Positions 18,076 to 27,422 are shown, numbered from the stretch's first letter. The stretch is DNA of 59,682 bases from Akkermansia muciniphila (GCA_945883815.1 CAMCYJ010000012.1:1-59682); one strand, 5' to 3'. A program made the numbers and translations. The notes: generated by a model from the letters alone, not told the origin.

Positions 18076-18672
18076 ATGCCGCGATCCGACGGGACCATGC
18101 CGAAGCCCTCGAAAAAAACATTCAAGACCCTCCACGGTCAATTGCTCCTGGATGGCGGCAGTTTGGGTGGGTCGTGCTTTCACCGATCGGTGGTGCTGGT
18201 CTGCGAGCACACTCCCGAGGGGGCGTTGGGATTGGTCCTCACACAACCCGGAACCCAGCTTTTGGAAGACTCCCTCCCCGGCGAGGTGCCGCCTCCGTTT
18301 CAGGGAATCCACCTTTTCGAGGGAGGCCCTGTCCAACCCACCGCGTTGAGTTATCTCTACAGCCAGCCGGGGCATTTGCTCGGCAATGTGCTACCCCAGC
18401 TCACCATCGGACACCAAATCGAGGAACTCCAAGAACTGATGAACTCCGGCTCGCCGGAATTGCGATTGAAAGTCTTCTCGGGCTACGCCGGCTGGGCTCC
18501 TGGACAACTCGACAACGAATTGCGCCAGAACAGTTGGCTCATCGCACCGGCCGGCTTGTCGCTGATCTTCGAGACACCCTCTGAGGACCTTTGGAAGACC
18601 CTCCTGCGCCAGCGCCCCAACTGGCAGGAACGAATTCTTGCCGACGCCCCGGAAGACATCGCCTCCAACTGA
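18076..18672 (+). CDS. YqgE/AlgH family protein
   Basis: This DUF179 protein of 198 residues carries the signature LLDGGSLGGSCFHRSVVLVC, EGALGLVLTQP, IHLFEGGPVQPTALSYLYS and FSGYAGWAPGQLDNELRQNS. AlgH/YqgE proteins are small cytosolic proteins linked historically to alginate regulation, with no settled biochemical role. An alternative ATG lies at 18097 (MPKPSKK). The stop is two bases from the GTG start of the downstream phosphorylase gene, so they are probably co-transcribed. Confidence 0.93.
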   Translation: MPRSDGTMPKPSKKTFKTLHGQLLLDGGSLGGSCFHRSVVLVCEHTPEGALGLVLTQPGTQLLEDSLPGEVPPPFQGIHLFEGGPVQPTALSYLYSQPGHLLGNVLPQLTIGHQIEELQELMNSGSPELRLKVFSGYAGWAPGQLDNELRQNSWLIAPAGLSLIFETPSEDLWKTLLRQRPNWQERILADAPEDIASN

Positions 18673-18674
18673 CC

Positions 18675-19370
18675 GTGGAATCGACCCTGCTCTTCTTTGC
18701 ACTGCCGCAGGAGGCCGCGGCCTTCGTGAAACTGGGACGCCGTCGTGGATGGCCGCTGAGACCAACCGCCCCGCCCGTCCCTCGCCGCACCCTGCAACGC
18801 TTCGTCGCGCCGGGTCTAGAGGTCTGGGTCACCGGCATGGGGCCTGAGAATGCCCTGCGCAGTGGCGACGACGCCCTCAAAACAGGCCGGCCCGACCGCC
18901 TGTTCACCTGCGGAGTCGCCGGAGCCCTGAATCCCGAGGCCCAGATAGGTTGGGTCTACCACGAGGCCGACACGGGATTCCCGGGAATCGAACGGCTCCA
19001 GGCCACGGCCTCGAACCCGGGGCGAATGGTCACCCGGGACCGGGTGGTCATCACGCGATTCGAAAAGGCCCAACTCCGCTTGGAGACCCAGGCCGATCTG
19101 GTGGACATGGAGTCGACGGTGCTGCGGGACTTGGCGCGAGCCCGAAGCATTCCCTCAGCGACTGTCCGGTCGGTCTCCGACACCGCCCACGGGGACCTGG
19201 TTCTCGATTTCAACCGTATTTACACGGTCCAGAAAACCCTCCACCCCGGTCGGTTGGCCCTGGAGATCGCCCGCGCGCCCTGGAAAATCCCCGCCCTGAT
19301 CCGCTTCGGCGGCGACGCTCAGAAAGCCTGCGCACGCCTGGCTGAAGTTCTGTTGGAAACGCTGGTTTAG
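18675..19370 (+). CDS. Nucleoside phosphorylase / MTA-SAH nucleosidase-like protein
   Basis: This protein of 231 residues starts at a GTG two bases after yqgE. It reads as a member of the purine nucleoside phosphorylase superfamily: FFALPQEAAAF at the N-terminus, LEVWVTGMGPENALRSG, FTCGVAGALNPEAQIGWVYH, the ribose-binding VDMESTVLRDLA, and RSVSDTAHGDL with the catalytic Asp. The same core is found in futalosine hydrolase, MTA/SAH nucleosidase and the hopanoid-linked HpnG group, which cannot be separated by eye. No hopanoid genes are nearby. Confidence 0.82.
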   Translation: MESTLLFFALPQEAAAFVKLGRRRGWPLRPTAPPVPRRTLQRFVAPGLEVWVTGMGPENALRSGDDALKTGRPDRLFTCGVAGALNPEAQIGWVYHEADTGFPGIERLQATASNPGRMVTRDRVVITRFEKAQLRLETQADLVDMESTVLRDLARARSIPSATVRSVSDTAHGDLVLDFNRIYTVQKTLHPGRLALEIARAPWKIPALIRFGGDAQKACARLAEVLLETLV

Positions 19371-19433
19371 GCCAGATGGGTTCCAACCCAGAGGCTTGGA
19401 AGTTCCGCTGACCGGGCATTGCCCAAAGGGCTC

Positions 19434-20441
19434 TCACATCCCCAACTGCTTGAGAATGTCGGGAGCCACGCGCTGGATCCACTCCTTGTTCCAGACGATG
19501 ACGGCCAGCAGCACGAAGGTGCTGGCGTCAAAAAACCCATGGGCGATGACCGCGGTCCAGAGTGAGCGATGACCCATCATCACCAAGGCCAGAATGAACC
19601 CGACGATTCCGGTGAGAATCACGCCGCCGATCCCCTGCGGCAAATGCCCCAGACCAAAGACCACAGCAGCCAACCCCGCAACCAGAAGGGTCGGCCCCCA
19701 ACGGCGCGCCTGCCAGCGCAGCCAGTGCTCGGACGGGTTCCGCGACCGAGGAATCCACCAAGAGCGGGGCAACAAGTCTCGAACGGCGGCCATGAACCCT
19801 GCCCGCCACAGTTCTTCGCGCAACCCGGCCGTGAGGAAACTCAACAGCGTGACCGCCAAAAGCAGGTAGATCGGATCGGCCAAAGCGTCGAACTGGAGCA
19901 ACGCTTCAAGCTTGGGCCGGAATTGCTGAATGCGGTCCTCCATGGAAGGTCCGGCTGCAGCCTCGCCCGCAAACTTGGATTGCAGGGATTCGACCACGAG
20001 GAATGGGACCAAGGCCCCGTACACTGCGGCCACGGCACCCAAGCGGACTCCGACCGACCAGAGTGCTCCCCAGAGCCAGTCCCACCATCGCATGGGCTGC
20101 CAGAAAAGTTCTTTGCGGGTCGGTCGCCCCACCCAGGCCCCCGCGCCAAAGAAGAGGGCGAACACCGCCACGCTCTCCAGACAAACCAGAATGAGTCCCT
20201 CGATTGTCGGTGGCAGAGCTGGCCCCCGCGAGGCTCCGTCGATATGCAGGAATTGACTCAAGACCCCCAGAATCAGGGGATAAAAACCCACCAACAGCAG
20301 GAAGGCCACCGAGCGCCAGCGTGGCCGGACAGTGCCGGGATGGAGCGCGTCCGGGTGGGCCAGCACCGGCGGAATCCCACCCTGGGTCGAAATCACAGGC
20401 GGCGCGGCCAACGTGGGTGGGAGGGATTCCAGGGGTTCCAT
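19434..20441 (-). CDS. CPBP intramembrane metalloprotease (CAAX/Abi)
   Basis: This membrane protein of 335 residues has eight or so helices. The three CPBP motifs are present in order: EELWRAGFM (Glu-Glu-x3-Arg) at about residue 215, FGLGHLPQG (Phe-x3-His) and HGFFDAST near the C-terminus. The first ~50 residues are Pro-rich and cytosolic. CPBP proteases cleave within membranes and include CAAX endopeptidases and bacteriocin-immunity proteins. It lies 3 bp downstream of the MarR gene, suggesting it is regulated with it. Confidence 0.9.
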   Translation of the reverse strand: MEPLESLPPTLAAPPVISTQGGIPPVLAHPDALHPGTVRPRWRSVAFLLLVGFYPLILGVLSQFLHIDGASRGPALPPTIEGLILVCLESVAVFALFFGAGAWVGRPTRKELFWQPMRWWDWLWGALWSVGVRLGAVAAVYGALVPFLVVESLQSKFAGEAAAGPSMEDRIQQFRPKLEALLQFDALADPIYLLLAVTLLSFLTAGLREELWRAGFMAAVRDLLPRSWWIPRSRNPSEHWLRWQARRWGPTLLVAGLAAVVFGLGHLPQGIGGVILTGIVGFILALVMMGHRSLWTAVIAHGFFDASTFVLLAVIVWNKEWIQRVAPDILKQLGM

Positions 20442-20444
20442 GGA

Positions 20445-20921
20445 TCAACGGGAAGGCGTCTTGGCGGAAGTCTCTGCAGCGCGGCGACACGCCATGGCGA
20501 CCACCTCCAACTGTTCCAGAAACCTCTCCCGCTCGGATTCGGGCAAGTCGGCCAGCACATCGGACTGGAGCCCGACCGCCACATCCCGCACCTCGCGATA
20601 CTTGTCCTGGCCCGAGGGGAGCAGGCGGATGCGGTAGGCCCGGCGGTCGCGCTCATGGGCCTGTCGCTCGATCCAACCGGCTTCCTCCATGCGCTCCAGG
20701 AGCGAGGCGACGGTATTGGGATCGCTCGACATGGCCTCGGTCAGGCCGCGTTGGGTCATCCCCTGCGGGTCGCCCTCCAGCAGTGTGCGCAGGGTGGTGA
20801 ACTGGTCTGGAGTCACCCCGGTATGGGCAATGCGCCGGCGGAACGTTTGATTGAGGCTGAACCAGGCATGCCGAAGCAAGAGTGGCAGGCGACGGCGCTG
20901 GGGCGAATCCAGAGGGATCAC
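20445..20921 (-). CDS. MarR-family transcriptional regulator
   Basis: This winged-helix regulator has a start placed at the GTG at 20921 (VIPLDSPQRRR) behind an AGGA stretch, which gives 158 residues, the usual MarR length. The same frame is open to 21089 but the extra sequence is not MarR-like. Core elements are LRHAWFSLNQTFRRRIAHTG, the HTH in MTQRGLTEAMSSDPNTVASL and the wing ERQAHERDRRAYRIRLLPSG. It most likely represses its own operon with the CPBP protease. The divergent DUF1501 gene starts 277 bp away, so the intergenic space may hold its operator. Confidence 0.88.
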   Translation of the reverse strand: MIPLDSPQRRRLPLLLRHAWFSLNQTFRRRIAHTGVTPDQFTTLRTLLEGDPQGMTQRGLTEAMSSDPNTVASLLERMEEAGWIERQAHERDRRAYRIRLLPSGQDKYREVRDVAVGLQSDVLADLPESERERFLEQLEVVAMACRRAAETSAKTPSR

Positions 20922-21197
20922 CGATCCTGAGTTTGGAGAAGCGAGGCTGGACACAAGGGCGCACGGTTTGTCGCGGACAGGGTCCCCTTTGGCAAGGGCC
21001 GTTCCCAAGCACCTGCCGTCCGCTGCTTCGGCGGCGACAATTTTCGCCAGTCCTTCGAGGGAAATGGACACTGAAAACACCCAGAACACCGAAGAAGCCC
21101 TCCCGGGTGGATCTCAGTGGGCCAAGGTGTCACCCGGTTTTCCTTGTGACTGCTCCGAACATTTACCGATGGTTCTGCGTCAACACGAGGTTCAGCT

Positions 21198-22652
21198 ATG
21201 TCGAAGCCTTCTTCACCCCTAGGAACCGCCTCCCTGCCTCGCCGGGAATTCCTCCGCACCTGTGGCATGGGCATGGGATCGGTGGCCCTGACCTCCCTGT
21301 TGGGGTCCGTCGGTCTGATGACCCCGCAGGCACGGGCCGAAGCCGGTTCGCTCAACCCGTTGACCCCGAAAGCTCCGCAGTTCCTGGGCCGGGCCAAGCG
21401 CGTCATCCACATCTTCGCCAACGGCGGACCTTCCCATGTGGACACCTTTGATCCCAAGCCCTCCCTGGACCGCTGGCATGGCAAGGAAATCCCCATCCAC
21501 CACAACACCGAACGCAAGACCGGTGCCGCGTGGCGATCGCCCTTCAAGTTCAAGAAATACGGACAAAGCGGCATTGAGGTCAGCGAACTCTTCGAGAAGA
21601 CGGCCGCCTGCGTGGACGACCTATGCGTCATCCGCTCCATGAAGGCCGACGTGCCAAACCATGAGCCCTCGCTGTTGCTCATGAACTGCGGCGAGGCGCG
21701 TCAGGTGCGTCCCAGCTTCGGCTCGTGGGTCACCTATGGCCTGGGCAGCGATAACCAAAACATGCCCGGCTTCGTGGTGATGTGCCCCGGCGGCTATCCG
21801 ATCCAAGAATCGCAGAACTGGCAGAGCGGCTTTCTGCCGGGCGTGTACCAGGGCACCTACATCGACACCAAGCACACGCAAATCGAGAAGCTCATCGAGA
21901 ACATCAACAACGTCCGCACCTCACCCGAGGCCCAGAAAGGCCAGTTGGCCCTCCTGCGCAAACTCAATGAGGAACACCGACGGGCCCGCACCGCCGATCC
22001 TCAGCTCGACGCCCGCATCCAGAGCTTCGAACTGGCCTACCGCATGCAGATGGATGCGGCCGATGCCTTCGACATCCAGCGCGAGCCGGAGTCGGTGCGG
22101 AAGCTCTACGGCGAGGGCACCCAGTCGCGCCAGCTCCTCATCGCGCGCCGATTGGTCGAGCGCGGTGTGCGCTTCGTTCAAGTGTGGCACGGATCCGGCC
22201 AACCTTGGGACAACCACGACGACCTCGAGGTCAACCACCGCAAGCTGGCCCGCGAAAGCGACCAGGGCATCGCGGGTTTGCTCACCGACCTCAAGCAGCG
22301 CGGAATGCTGGAAGACACGCTGGTGATTTGGGGCGGCGAGTTCGGCCGCACCCCCACGGTCGAACTACCCACCCCCGGAGCCAATTCCGGCAAGATCAAC
22401 GGCCGGGACCACAACAACCACGGGTTCACGATGTGGTTGGCGGGCGGCGGCGTGAAGGGCGGCACCGTGTACGGGGCCACCGACGAGTTCGGATTCGCGG
22501 CCGCTGAAAACCCGGTCCATGTCCACGATCTCCACGCCACGCTACTGGCGCTGTTGGGCTTCGATCACGAGAAGTTCACCTACCACCATGCCGGGCGAGA
22601 TTTCCGGCTGACCGATGTTCATGGCAAAGTTGTCCGAGACATCATGGCCTAA
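21198..22652 (+). CDS. DUF1501 Tat-exported protein
   Basis: This protein of 484 residues has a twin-arginine leader (LPRREFLRTCGMGMGSVAL) and the DUF1501 core: RVIHIFANGGPSHVDTFDPK, SPFKFKKYGQSG, FGSWVTYGLGSDNQNMPGFV, FVQVWHGSGQPWDNHDDLEV, LVIWGGEFGRTPTVE, NGRDHNNHGFTMWLAGGGVK and LHATLLALLGFDHEKF. The fold is related to alkaline phosphatases and sulfatases, with the Asp/His metal ligands of that superfamily visible, but no substrate is established. In PVC bacteria it is usually encoded next to DUF1549/DUF1553 cytochromes; here a propeller-cytochrome gene follows after one small gene. Confidence 0.93.
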   Translation: MSKPSSPLGTASLPRREFLRTCGMGMGSVALTSLLGSVGLMTPQARAEAGSLNPLTPKAPQFLGRAKRVIHIFANGGPSHVDTFDPKPSLDRWHGKEIPIHHNTERKTGAAWRSPFKFKKYGQSGIEVSELFEKTAACVDDLCVIRSMKADVPNHEPSLLLMNCGEARQVRPSFGSWVTYGLGSDNQNMPGFVVMCPGGYPIQESQNWQSGFLPGVYQGTYIDTKHTQIEKLIENINNVRTSPEAQKGQLALLRKLNEEHRRARTADPQLDARIQSFELAYRMQMDAADAFDIQREPESVRKLYGEGTQSRQLLIARRLVERGVRFVQVWHGSGQPWDNHDDLEVNHRKLARESDQGIAGLLTDLKQRGMLEDTLVIWGGEFGRTPTVELPTPGANSGKINGRDHNNHGFTMWLAGGGVKGGTVYGATDEFGFAAAENPVHVHDLHATLLALLGFDHEKFTYHHAGRDFRLTDVHGKVVRDIMA

Positions 22653-22725
22653 TCTCGAAGGCTGACGGGCCGGAAGAGTCTTTTCAGGAATCTTCCCAGC
22701 CCTCACCGTCTTCAACCGAATTCTC

Positions 22726-23052
22726 ATGTCCGACACCCCTCTTCCCGAAACGCTGACCGCGGACCTGTTCGCGACGGAACTGCGGGCGGCTGTTCGAAGC
22801 TACGACCGTCACGTGGTCTGCATCGAGCAGGTGCCGGAGGAAATGGAAAGCTCCTTGAAGTCGCTGCTCGAGAAGGCCATCCAAGCCTACGAAAACCGAG
22901 CCTCTGGGCTCAAACACGGGATCGCCTTGAACCGCCAAGTGACGGTCATCCTCAGCGAAATTTCCGGATCGAAGCCCTTGTGCGGGATTTATTTCAACCT
23001 GCACTCCCCCTACGCCCGGAAAATCGGCAAAGCGGAGTCGTCGAAGGGGTAA
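22726..23052 (+). CDS. Small conserved-looking protein of unknown function
   Basis: The protein of 108 residues starts MSDTPLPETLTADLFATELR. It is soluble and has no signal peptide. Helical, charged sequence runs through VPEEMESSLKSLLEKAIQAY, and a hydrophobic strand pair follows (VTVILSEISGSKPLCGIYFN). Coding quality is good and it is spaced 73 bp after the DUF1501 gene and 81 bp before the dehydrogenase, on the same strand. I recognise no family. Confidence 0.7.
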   Translation: MSDTPLPETLTADLFATELRAAVRSYDRHVVCIEQVPEEMESSLKSLLEKAIQAYENRASGLKHGIALNRQVTVILSEISGSKPLCGIYFNLHSPYARKIGKAESSKG

Positions 23053-23133
23053 CAACGTTCTTCAACGGCGACCGACGGCTCCCACCCCAGGCCTGCACCG
23101 CCCCAAGAAAACCACTCCAACCCGCCAACTGAC

Positions 23134-26043
23134 ATGACATCGATTTCCCCGGGCTCCGGATCGGCGGGCCTCCTTTGGATGGGCCTCGGTCTGGCCACCA
23201 CCCTCGGCACCGCGAACCTCGGTGCGGCCACCCGCCAAATTGGCGCCCACACTTTTACCCTGCCCGAAGGTTTTCAAATCGAGGCCGTGGCCACGACCGA
23301 ACACGTCGCCCGACCCGTGAATGGATCGCTCGACGACCAGGGCCGCCTGTACGTCACCGATTCCAGCGGCTCCACGGAACCGCCCGCCACCCAGGCCAAG
23401 AACCCACAATGGCGGGTGATCCGACTCGAGGACACCGATGGTGACGGACGCTACGACCGATCGATCGTGTTTGCCGACAAACTGCCCATGCTCCAGGGCA
23501 TCCTGTGGCATCAAGGTTCCGTGTATGTGGGCGGCACCCCGGCCATTTGGAAATTGACCGATGCCGATGGCGACGGCCGAGCCGAACGGCGCGATGAGTG
23601 GTGGAACGTGGGTCATCCGTCGACCCATTGCGGCAACGAAGTCCACGGCCCCTACGCCGGTCCCGACGGCCTGATTTACTGGACCAAGGGAGCCTTCGAA
23701 CCCGTGCGCTGGACCAACGGGTTCACCGGAACCGTCCATCAAGATAAGGCGTCCCACATCTTCCGGGCGCGCCCCGATGGTTCGGCCATGGAGTCGGTGA
23801 TGACCGGCGGCATGGACAATCCGGTGGATGTGGTCTTCAACGCCGACGGCGAGGCCTTCTTCACCAGCACGTTCATCGACTTTTCCCAGCCCGGCTTCCG
23901 CGACGGCGTGGGCCATGCCTCCTTTGGGGCGGTCTTCGGCAAGGCCAACTCGGTGCTCGAAGACCGGGCGGTGTTCCGGCCCGGCCCGGCCCTGGCTCAT
24001 CCCATCGCGCAACTCGGCGCGGCTGCTCCCAGCGGAATGGCCGCCTATGACCACACTGCTTTCGGCGCGGGCTACTCCGGCAACCTGTTCGCCTCGGCTT
24101 TCAATTTGCGGAAGATCTCCCGCCTCCAACTCGAACGCGACGGAGCCTCGTTCCGGGCCAAAGACAGCGATTTCGTGGTGAGCAGCAGCATTGATTTCCA
24201 CCCCACCGACGTGCTCGCCGACGCCGACGGCTCGGTGCTCATCCTCGACACGGGCGGCTGGTACAAGCTGTGTTGCCCGAGTTCCCAACTCTGGAAAGCC
24301 GACGTGCTCGGCGGCGTGTACCGGGTCACCAAAACCGGAGCTTCCCACCAGCGCTCCAAAGCCCCGACTGCGGCGGCCCCCGAAAGCCAACTGGCCCGCG
24401 TCCGCCGGCTCGGCGACCGGCGTGATCCGGCCGGGGTTCCGGCGGCGATGGCTCTCTTGGATCAATCGCTGAAATCCGGTCTTCGTGACGGCCAACTCAC
24501 GGCGATCACTGCCTTGGCGCGCTTGCGACACACCGCGGCGGCCCCGGCCATCCTCCGCACCCTGGAAGGCCCCGACGACGAAGCCCTGCGCATGGCCGCC
24601 ACGGCCGCACTGGCCGACCTCCGGGACACGAGCGCTCTGCGCACGGCCTTGAGCCATACGAACCCTCGGGTCCAGGCGGCCGCGCTGCATGCCTTGGAGC
24701 AAATTCCCGGCGGCGGGCTGCGCGCCGAAGACGTCGGTGCTGTCTTGTTTTCGGACCGCCCTGAGGCGCGCGACGCAGCCTTGTGGGTCGCACAGCGTCA
24801 TGCCGACTGGGGCGACGCCCTGGCCGGATCGCTGCGACAATGCCTGCTCGCCGGCCCGCCTCCGCCCGGAGGCCGCGAGGGCCTGAGTAGCTTGCTCGGC
24901 GGATTGATGTCGTCACCGGCCGTGCAAGCCCTGGTGGCTAATGTGCTCAATGCGGCGCAGGTGCGCTGGGAAACCCGCCTAGGAGTCCTGAGCGCCATGG
25001 CCCAGCACACACCCAAGAATCCGCCGGAGTCGTGGAGCCGAACCCTGACGGCCTTGCTTGCGGCGCCCTCGGCGTCCGCCACCCCGGAGACCTTCTCGTC
25101 GGTACTCCGCGCGGCCCGGAACCTCAACGGCCAACCTGCCGTCCGCGAGGCCTTGCTGAAATCCGCACGGGCTCAGTCCCTGCCGGCGCCGCTGCGACTC
25201 TCGGCCTTCGCGGCGTTGCCTGGCGGCTGGTCCGCCAACGACGCCGACCTCGCGTTTCTGCTCACGGGCTTGCGGGACCGACAAGGCTCAGCCGCCGAAG
25301 CCCTCTCCAAGGCCGCCCTCGAACCCCATCACCTCGACCAAGTCGCCCGCACATTGCCGGAGATCGGCCCGCTGGAACTAAACCGGGTCCTTCCCGCGTT
25401 CGAACGCCAATCCAGTGCCAACGCCGGCCAATCCCTGCTGACGGCACTGGGCCAGTCCAAGGCCCGGAGTTCCATCCGGCCGGAAACGCTGCGAGCCACC
25501 CTCAAGGGTTACCCCGCCGAAATCCGCGCCCAAGGTGACCGCTTCCTCGAGACGCTCGACACCGGATTGGCCGGTCGCCGCAAGCGCCTCGAGAAGATCC
25601 GTTCCGAGCTGCCCGCTGGGGATGTCCGCCGCGGACAAGCCGTCTTCAACTCGGCCAAAGCCGCCTGCATCCAGTGCCACCGCCTCGGATACCAAGGCGG
25701 CGACGTGGGCCCCGAACTCACCAGTATCGGCACTGTGCGCTCCGCCGACGATCTTCTGGAAGCCATCGTGGAGCCCTCGGCCAGCCTGGTCCGCAGCTAT
25801 GAGCCTGTCTCGGTCACCACCCGCGACGGCGAGGAACGCCTGGGCATCTTGCGACGCGACGATGCCCGCGGCGTGACCCTCATCACCGGCCCCGGCTCGA
25901 CCTTGCAAATCGACCGCGCCGACATCACCGCGGTGACCCCATCCACCGTCTCCCTCATGCCCGCCGGCCTCGACGAACAAATCTCCCGCCAAGAACTGGC
26001 CGACCTCATCGAGTTCCTAAAAAACACCCGCTGGGGCCGGTAA
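23134..26043 (+). CDS. PVC-type membrane-bound dehydrogenase with HEAT repeats and cytochrome c domain
   Basis: This exported protein has 969 residues. An N-terminal signal segment (residues ~10-32) precedes a sorbosone/glucose-dehydrogenase-like propeller of about 370 residues (EHVARPVNGSLDDQGRLYVT, EVHGPYAGPDGLIYWTKG, GMDNPVDVVFNADGEAFFTS, ILDTGGWYKLCCPSSQLWK). Armadillo/HEAT-like alpha repeats rich in Ala/Leu run from about 410 to 800, and a C-terminal haem site CIQCH sits at 845-849 with GPELTSIG following. The layout is characteristic of PVC bacteria and is thought to oxidise a sugar-like substrate and pass electrons to the haem. The substrate is unknown. It is encoded with the DUF1501 gene. 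Confidence 0.93.
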   Translation: MTSISPGSGSAGLLWMGLGLATTLGTANLGAATRQIGAHTFTLPEGFQIEAVATTEHVARPVNGSLDDQGRLYVTDSSGSTEPPATQAKNPQWRVIRLEDTDGDGRYDRSIVFADKLPMLQGILWHQGSVYVGGTPAIWKLTDADGDGRAERRDEWWNVGHPSTHCGNEVHGPYAGPDGLIYWTKGAFEPVRWTNGFTGTVHQDKASHIFRARPDGSAMESVMTGGMDNPVDVVFNADGEAFFTSTFIDFSQPGFRDGVGHASFGAVFGKANSVLEDRAVFRPGPALAHPIAQLGAAAPSGMAAYDHTAFGAGYSGNLFASAFNLRKISRLQLERDGASFRAKDSDFVVSSSIDFHPTDVLADADGSVLILDTGGWYKLCCPSSQLWKADVLGGVYRVTKTGASHQRSKAPTAAAPESQLARVRRLGDRRDPAGVPAAMALLDQSLKSGLRDGQLTAITALARLRHTAAAPAILRTLEGPDDEALRMAATAALADLRDTSALRTALSHTNPRVQAAALHALEQIPGGGLRAEDVGAVLFSDRPEARDAALWVAQRHADWGDALAGSLRQCLLAGPPPPGGREGLSSLLGGLMSSPAVQALVANVLNAAQVRWETRLGVLSAMAQHTPKNPPESWSRTLTALLAAPSASATPETFSSVLRAARNLNGQPAVREALLKSARAQSLPAPLRLSAFAALPGGWSANDADLAFLLTGLRDRQGSAAEALSKAALEPHHLDQVARTLPEIGPLELNRVLPAFERQSSANAGQSLLTALGQSKARSSIRPETLRATLKGYPAEIRAQGDRFLETLDTGLAGRRKRLEKIRSELPAGDVRRGQAVFNSAKAACIQCHRLGYQGGDVGPELTSIGTVRSADDLLEAIVEPSASLVRSYEPVSVTTRDGEERLGILRRDDARGVTLITGPGSTLQIDRADITAVTPSTVSLMPAGLDEQISRQELADLIEFLKNTRWGR

Positions 26044-26050
26044 ATCCGTT

Positions 26051-26707
26051 TCAGGCACCCTCAACACGGTCCCCATCCGTTGGGACAGCTTGCAAGGTCG
26101 GGGGTGGAATCTGCTCGAAACGAAGCGCCCAGTGCTCGCTCAGAGGCTTCCAGTCGCAGTCGTCCGCCGCCTCCAACGCCCGGAAGTAAGCGGACCGATG
26201 CTCATCCCCCTCAACCGTCAGCACCACCTGAGGTAATCTAGCCCGCCGAAGAATCTCGCGAAGCCAGAGTCGGGTGACGCGGCCGTTGAAATCAAAGAAT
26301 GGATGAATGGTCAGCAGACGGCCCTCAGCGAAGGCAAGTGTCTCCAGCGCAAGATGTCCGGCTACCGGAGCCAACGTGTTCCACCGGGCCGCCAGGTCTT
26401 CCGCATAATTCCTCATCATTTGGGGCACCAGATAGGACTCGGGCGGACACAGATTACCGACTCGAACATCGACACATCGCCACCGGCCCGCCCACTCGGG
26501 GAATAGGTCCGCACAAATCAGCCGGTGAAACTGGACCAACAGTCGTTCGTCCAGTGGACAGTCATCGAAAGCCCCGGCGACGAGCGCCTCTTCGCAGGCC
26601 AGCACCCGCTCCGCAATGAGAGGAGCTAGCTGCGTGTAGGTGAGAATGCCGCGGCTGGATTCGACAAAGCGGGTATTTCGGTCCGGCGATGAATCTTTTC
26701 CAGCCAT
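26051..26707 (-). CDS. Fic-domain AMPylase toxin
   Basis: This Fic-fold protein of 218 residues has LLVQFHRLICADLFPEWAGR (residues ~57-75), VRVGNLCPPESYLVPQMM, and the active-site motif HPFFDFNGRVTR at 135-146. Fic enzymes usually transfer AMP from ATP to a target hydroxyl; His135 is the expected base and the Asn-Gly-Arg segment binds phosphates. The position that is normally Gly after the acidic residue is Phe here, so activity may be altered. The ATG at 26707 overlaps the antitoxin gene by 82 bp; no good internal start exists. It forms a module with the upstream small gene. Confidence 0.9.
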   Translation of the reverse strand: MAGKDSSPDRNTRFVESSRGILTYTQLAPLIAERVLACEEALVAGAFDDCPLDERLLVQFHRLICADLFPEWAGRWRCVDVRVGNLCPPESYLVPQMMRNYAEDLAARWNTLAPVAGHLALETLAFAEGRLLTIHPFFDFNGRVTRLWLREILRRARLPQVVLTVEGDEHRSAYFRALEAADDCDWKPLSEHWALRFEQIPPPTLQAVPTDGDRVEGA

Positions 26708-26904
26708 GTTGGGTCCACGGGTTCTCCCTCAAAAGCCATGCTGGCCGCAACGCTCTGGGGGACTTGGGCCCAAGCTTGGTCGCGACGATTCTCCTCGGGG
26801 AGCGCCTGCCAAGCTTTCATGTTCGAGAGCCAGTCCATCTCCGAATCATGTGACACCCACTCGTTCCCATCAAGAGGGCTTCGGTTGCCTGCGACTTCAG
26901 TCAT
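26626..26904 (-). CDS. VbhA-like Fic antitoxin
   Basis: The protein of 92 residues is encoded immediately upstream of and overlapping fic. The start is the ATG at 26904 (MTEVAGNRSP). It contains MDWLSNMKAWQALPEENRR and then SVAASMAFEGEPVDPTWLEK, in which S-M-A-F-E-G (residues 55-60) fits the (S/T)xxxE(G/N) inhibitory motif of class I Fic antitoxins. In VbhA-VbhT the Glu competes for the ATP gamma-phosphate position through an Arg of the Fic motif. This gene order, size and motif make a type II-like Fic/antitoxin pair the best call. Confidence 0.75.
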   Translation of the reverse strand: MTEVAGNRSPLDGNEWVSHDSEMDWLSNMKAWQALPEENRRDQAWAQVPQSVAASMAFEGEPVDPTWLEKIHRRTEIPALSNPAAAFSPTRS

Positions 26905-26972
26905 CGACTTCCTGTTGCATCTGAAGCCGCACGACGTGACGGTAACTTGATGCTGCAAGACTCGCTTGAAAT

Positions 26973-27152
26973 ATGACGCCATCCATTCAGAAGGTTTTGG
27001 GAGTTATGTTTTGTCTGTTCGCCATGATTCGATGGAGGAGCCATCCTGGTTTAAGGACCAGCTTCATTGAGTCTGTGTTGATGGCGGTCCTGTTTGCGGC
27101 TGGCCTTTTTTTGATTTTCGCCAAGAAGCCCCAAGACTCACACAAGAAGTGA
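26973..27152 (+). CDS. Possible 59-residue membrane peptide
   Basis: An ATG at 26973 opens a frame of 59 codons with two hydrophobic stretches: QKVLGVMFCLFAMIRW at the N-terminus and SVLMAVLFAAGLFLIFAKK near the end, closing with a Lys-rich tail. It lies divergent from the Fic antitoxin gene in otherwise empty DNA. No convincing ribosome-binding site was seen and the family is unknown. Chance open frames of this length are common, so support is weak; the paired membrane segments are the only positive sign. Nothing else was seen up to 27422. Confidence 0.3.
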   Translation: MTPSIQKVLGVMFCLFAMIRWRSHPGLRTSFIESVLMAVLFAAGLFLIFAKKPQDSHKK

Positions 27153-27422
27153 GATGATGGCGATTTCACCGCCATTCACTGCAGCCAAGGCCGTTTTGGT
27201 GTGCTCCCGCTCGACGGATCCCCAGTGCAACGAGAGTCTGCGGTCGACATCGCCGCCCCCAGAGACTGCTGGAAAGGACGAAACACCGCTTGGATTGCAG
27301 AGCGTCAAAAAGCAAATTCCTATCAATGATCTGGGCCGGGGTGCCCGAGTTCGACCACGACGCCCACTCGTTGACGGAACTCGTGCCGAGCTCGCGCCCC
27401 TCATGGCACCCCTTCCGCCCCA

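Noticed and set aside
23062-24840. Minus-strand open frame of 592 codons opposite the dehydrogenase gene
   Set aside because: Antisense of a well-supported propeller domain; composition typical of GC-rich shadow frames.
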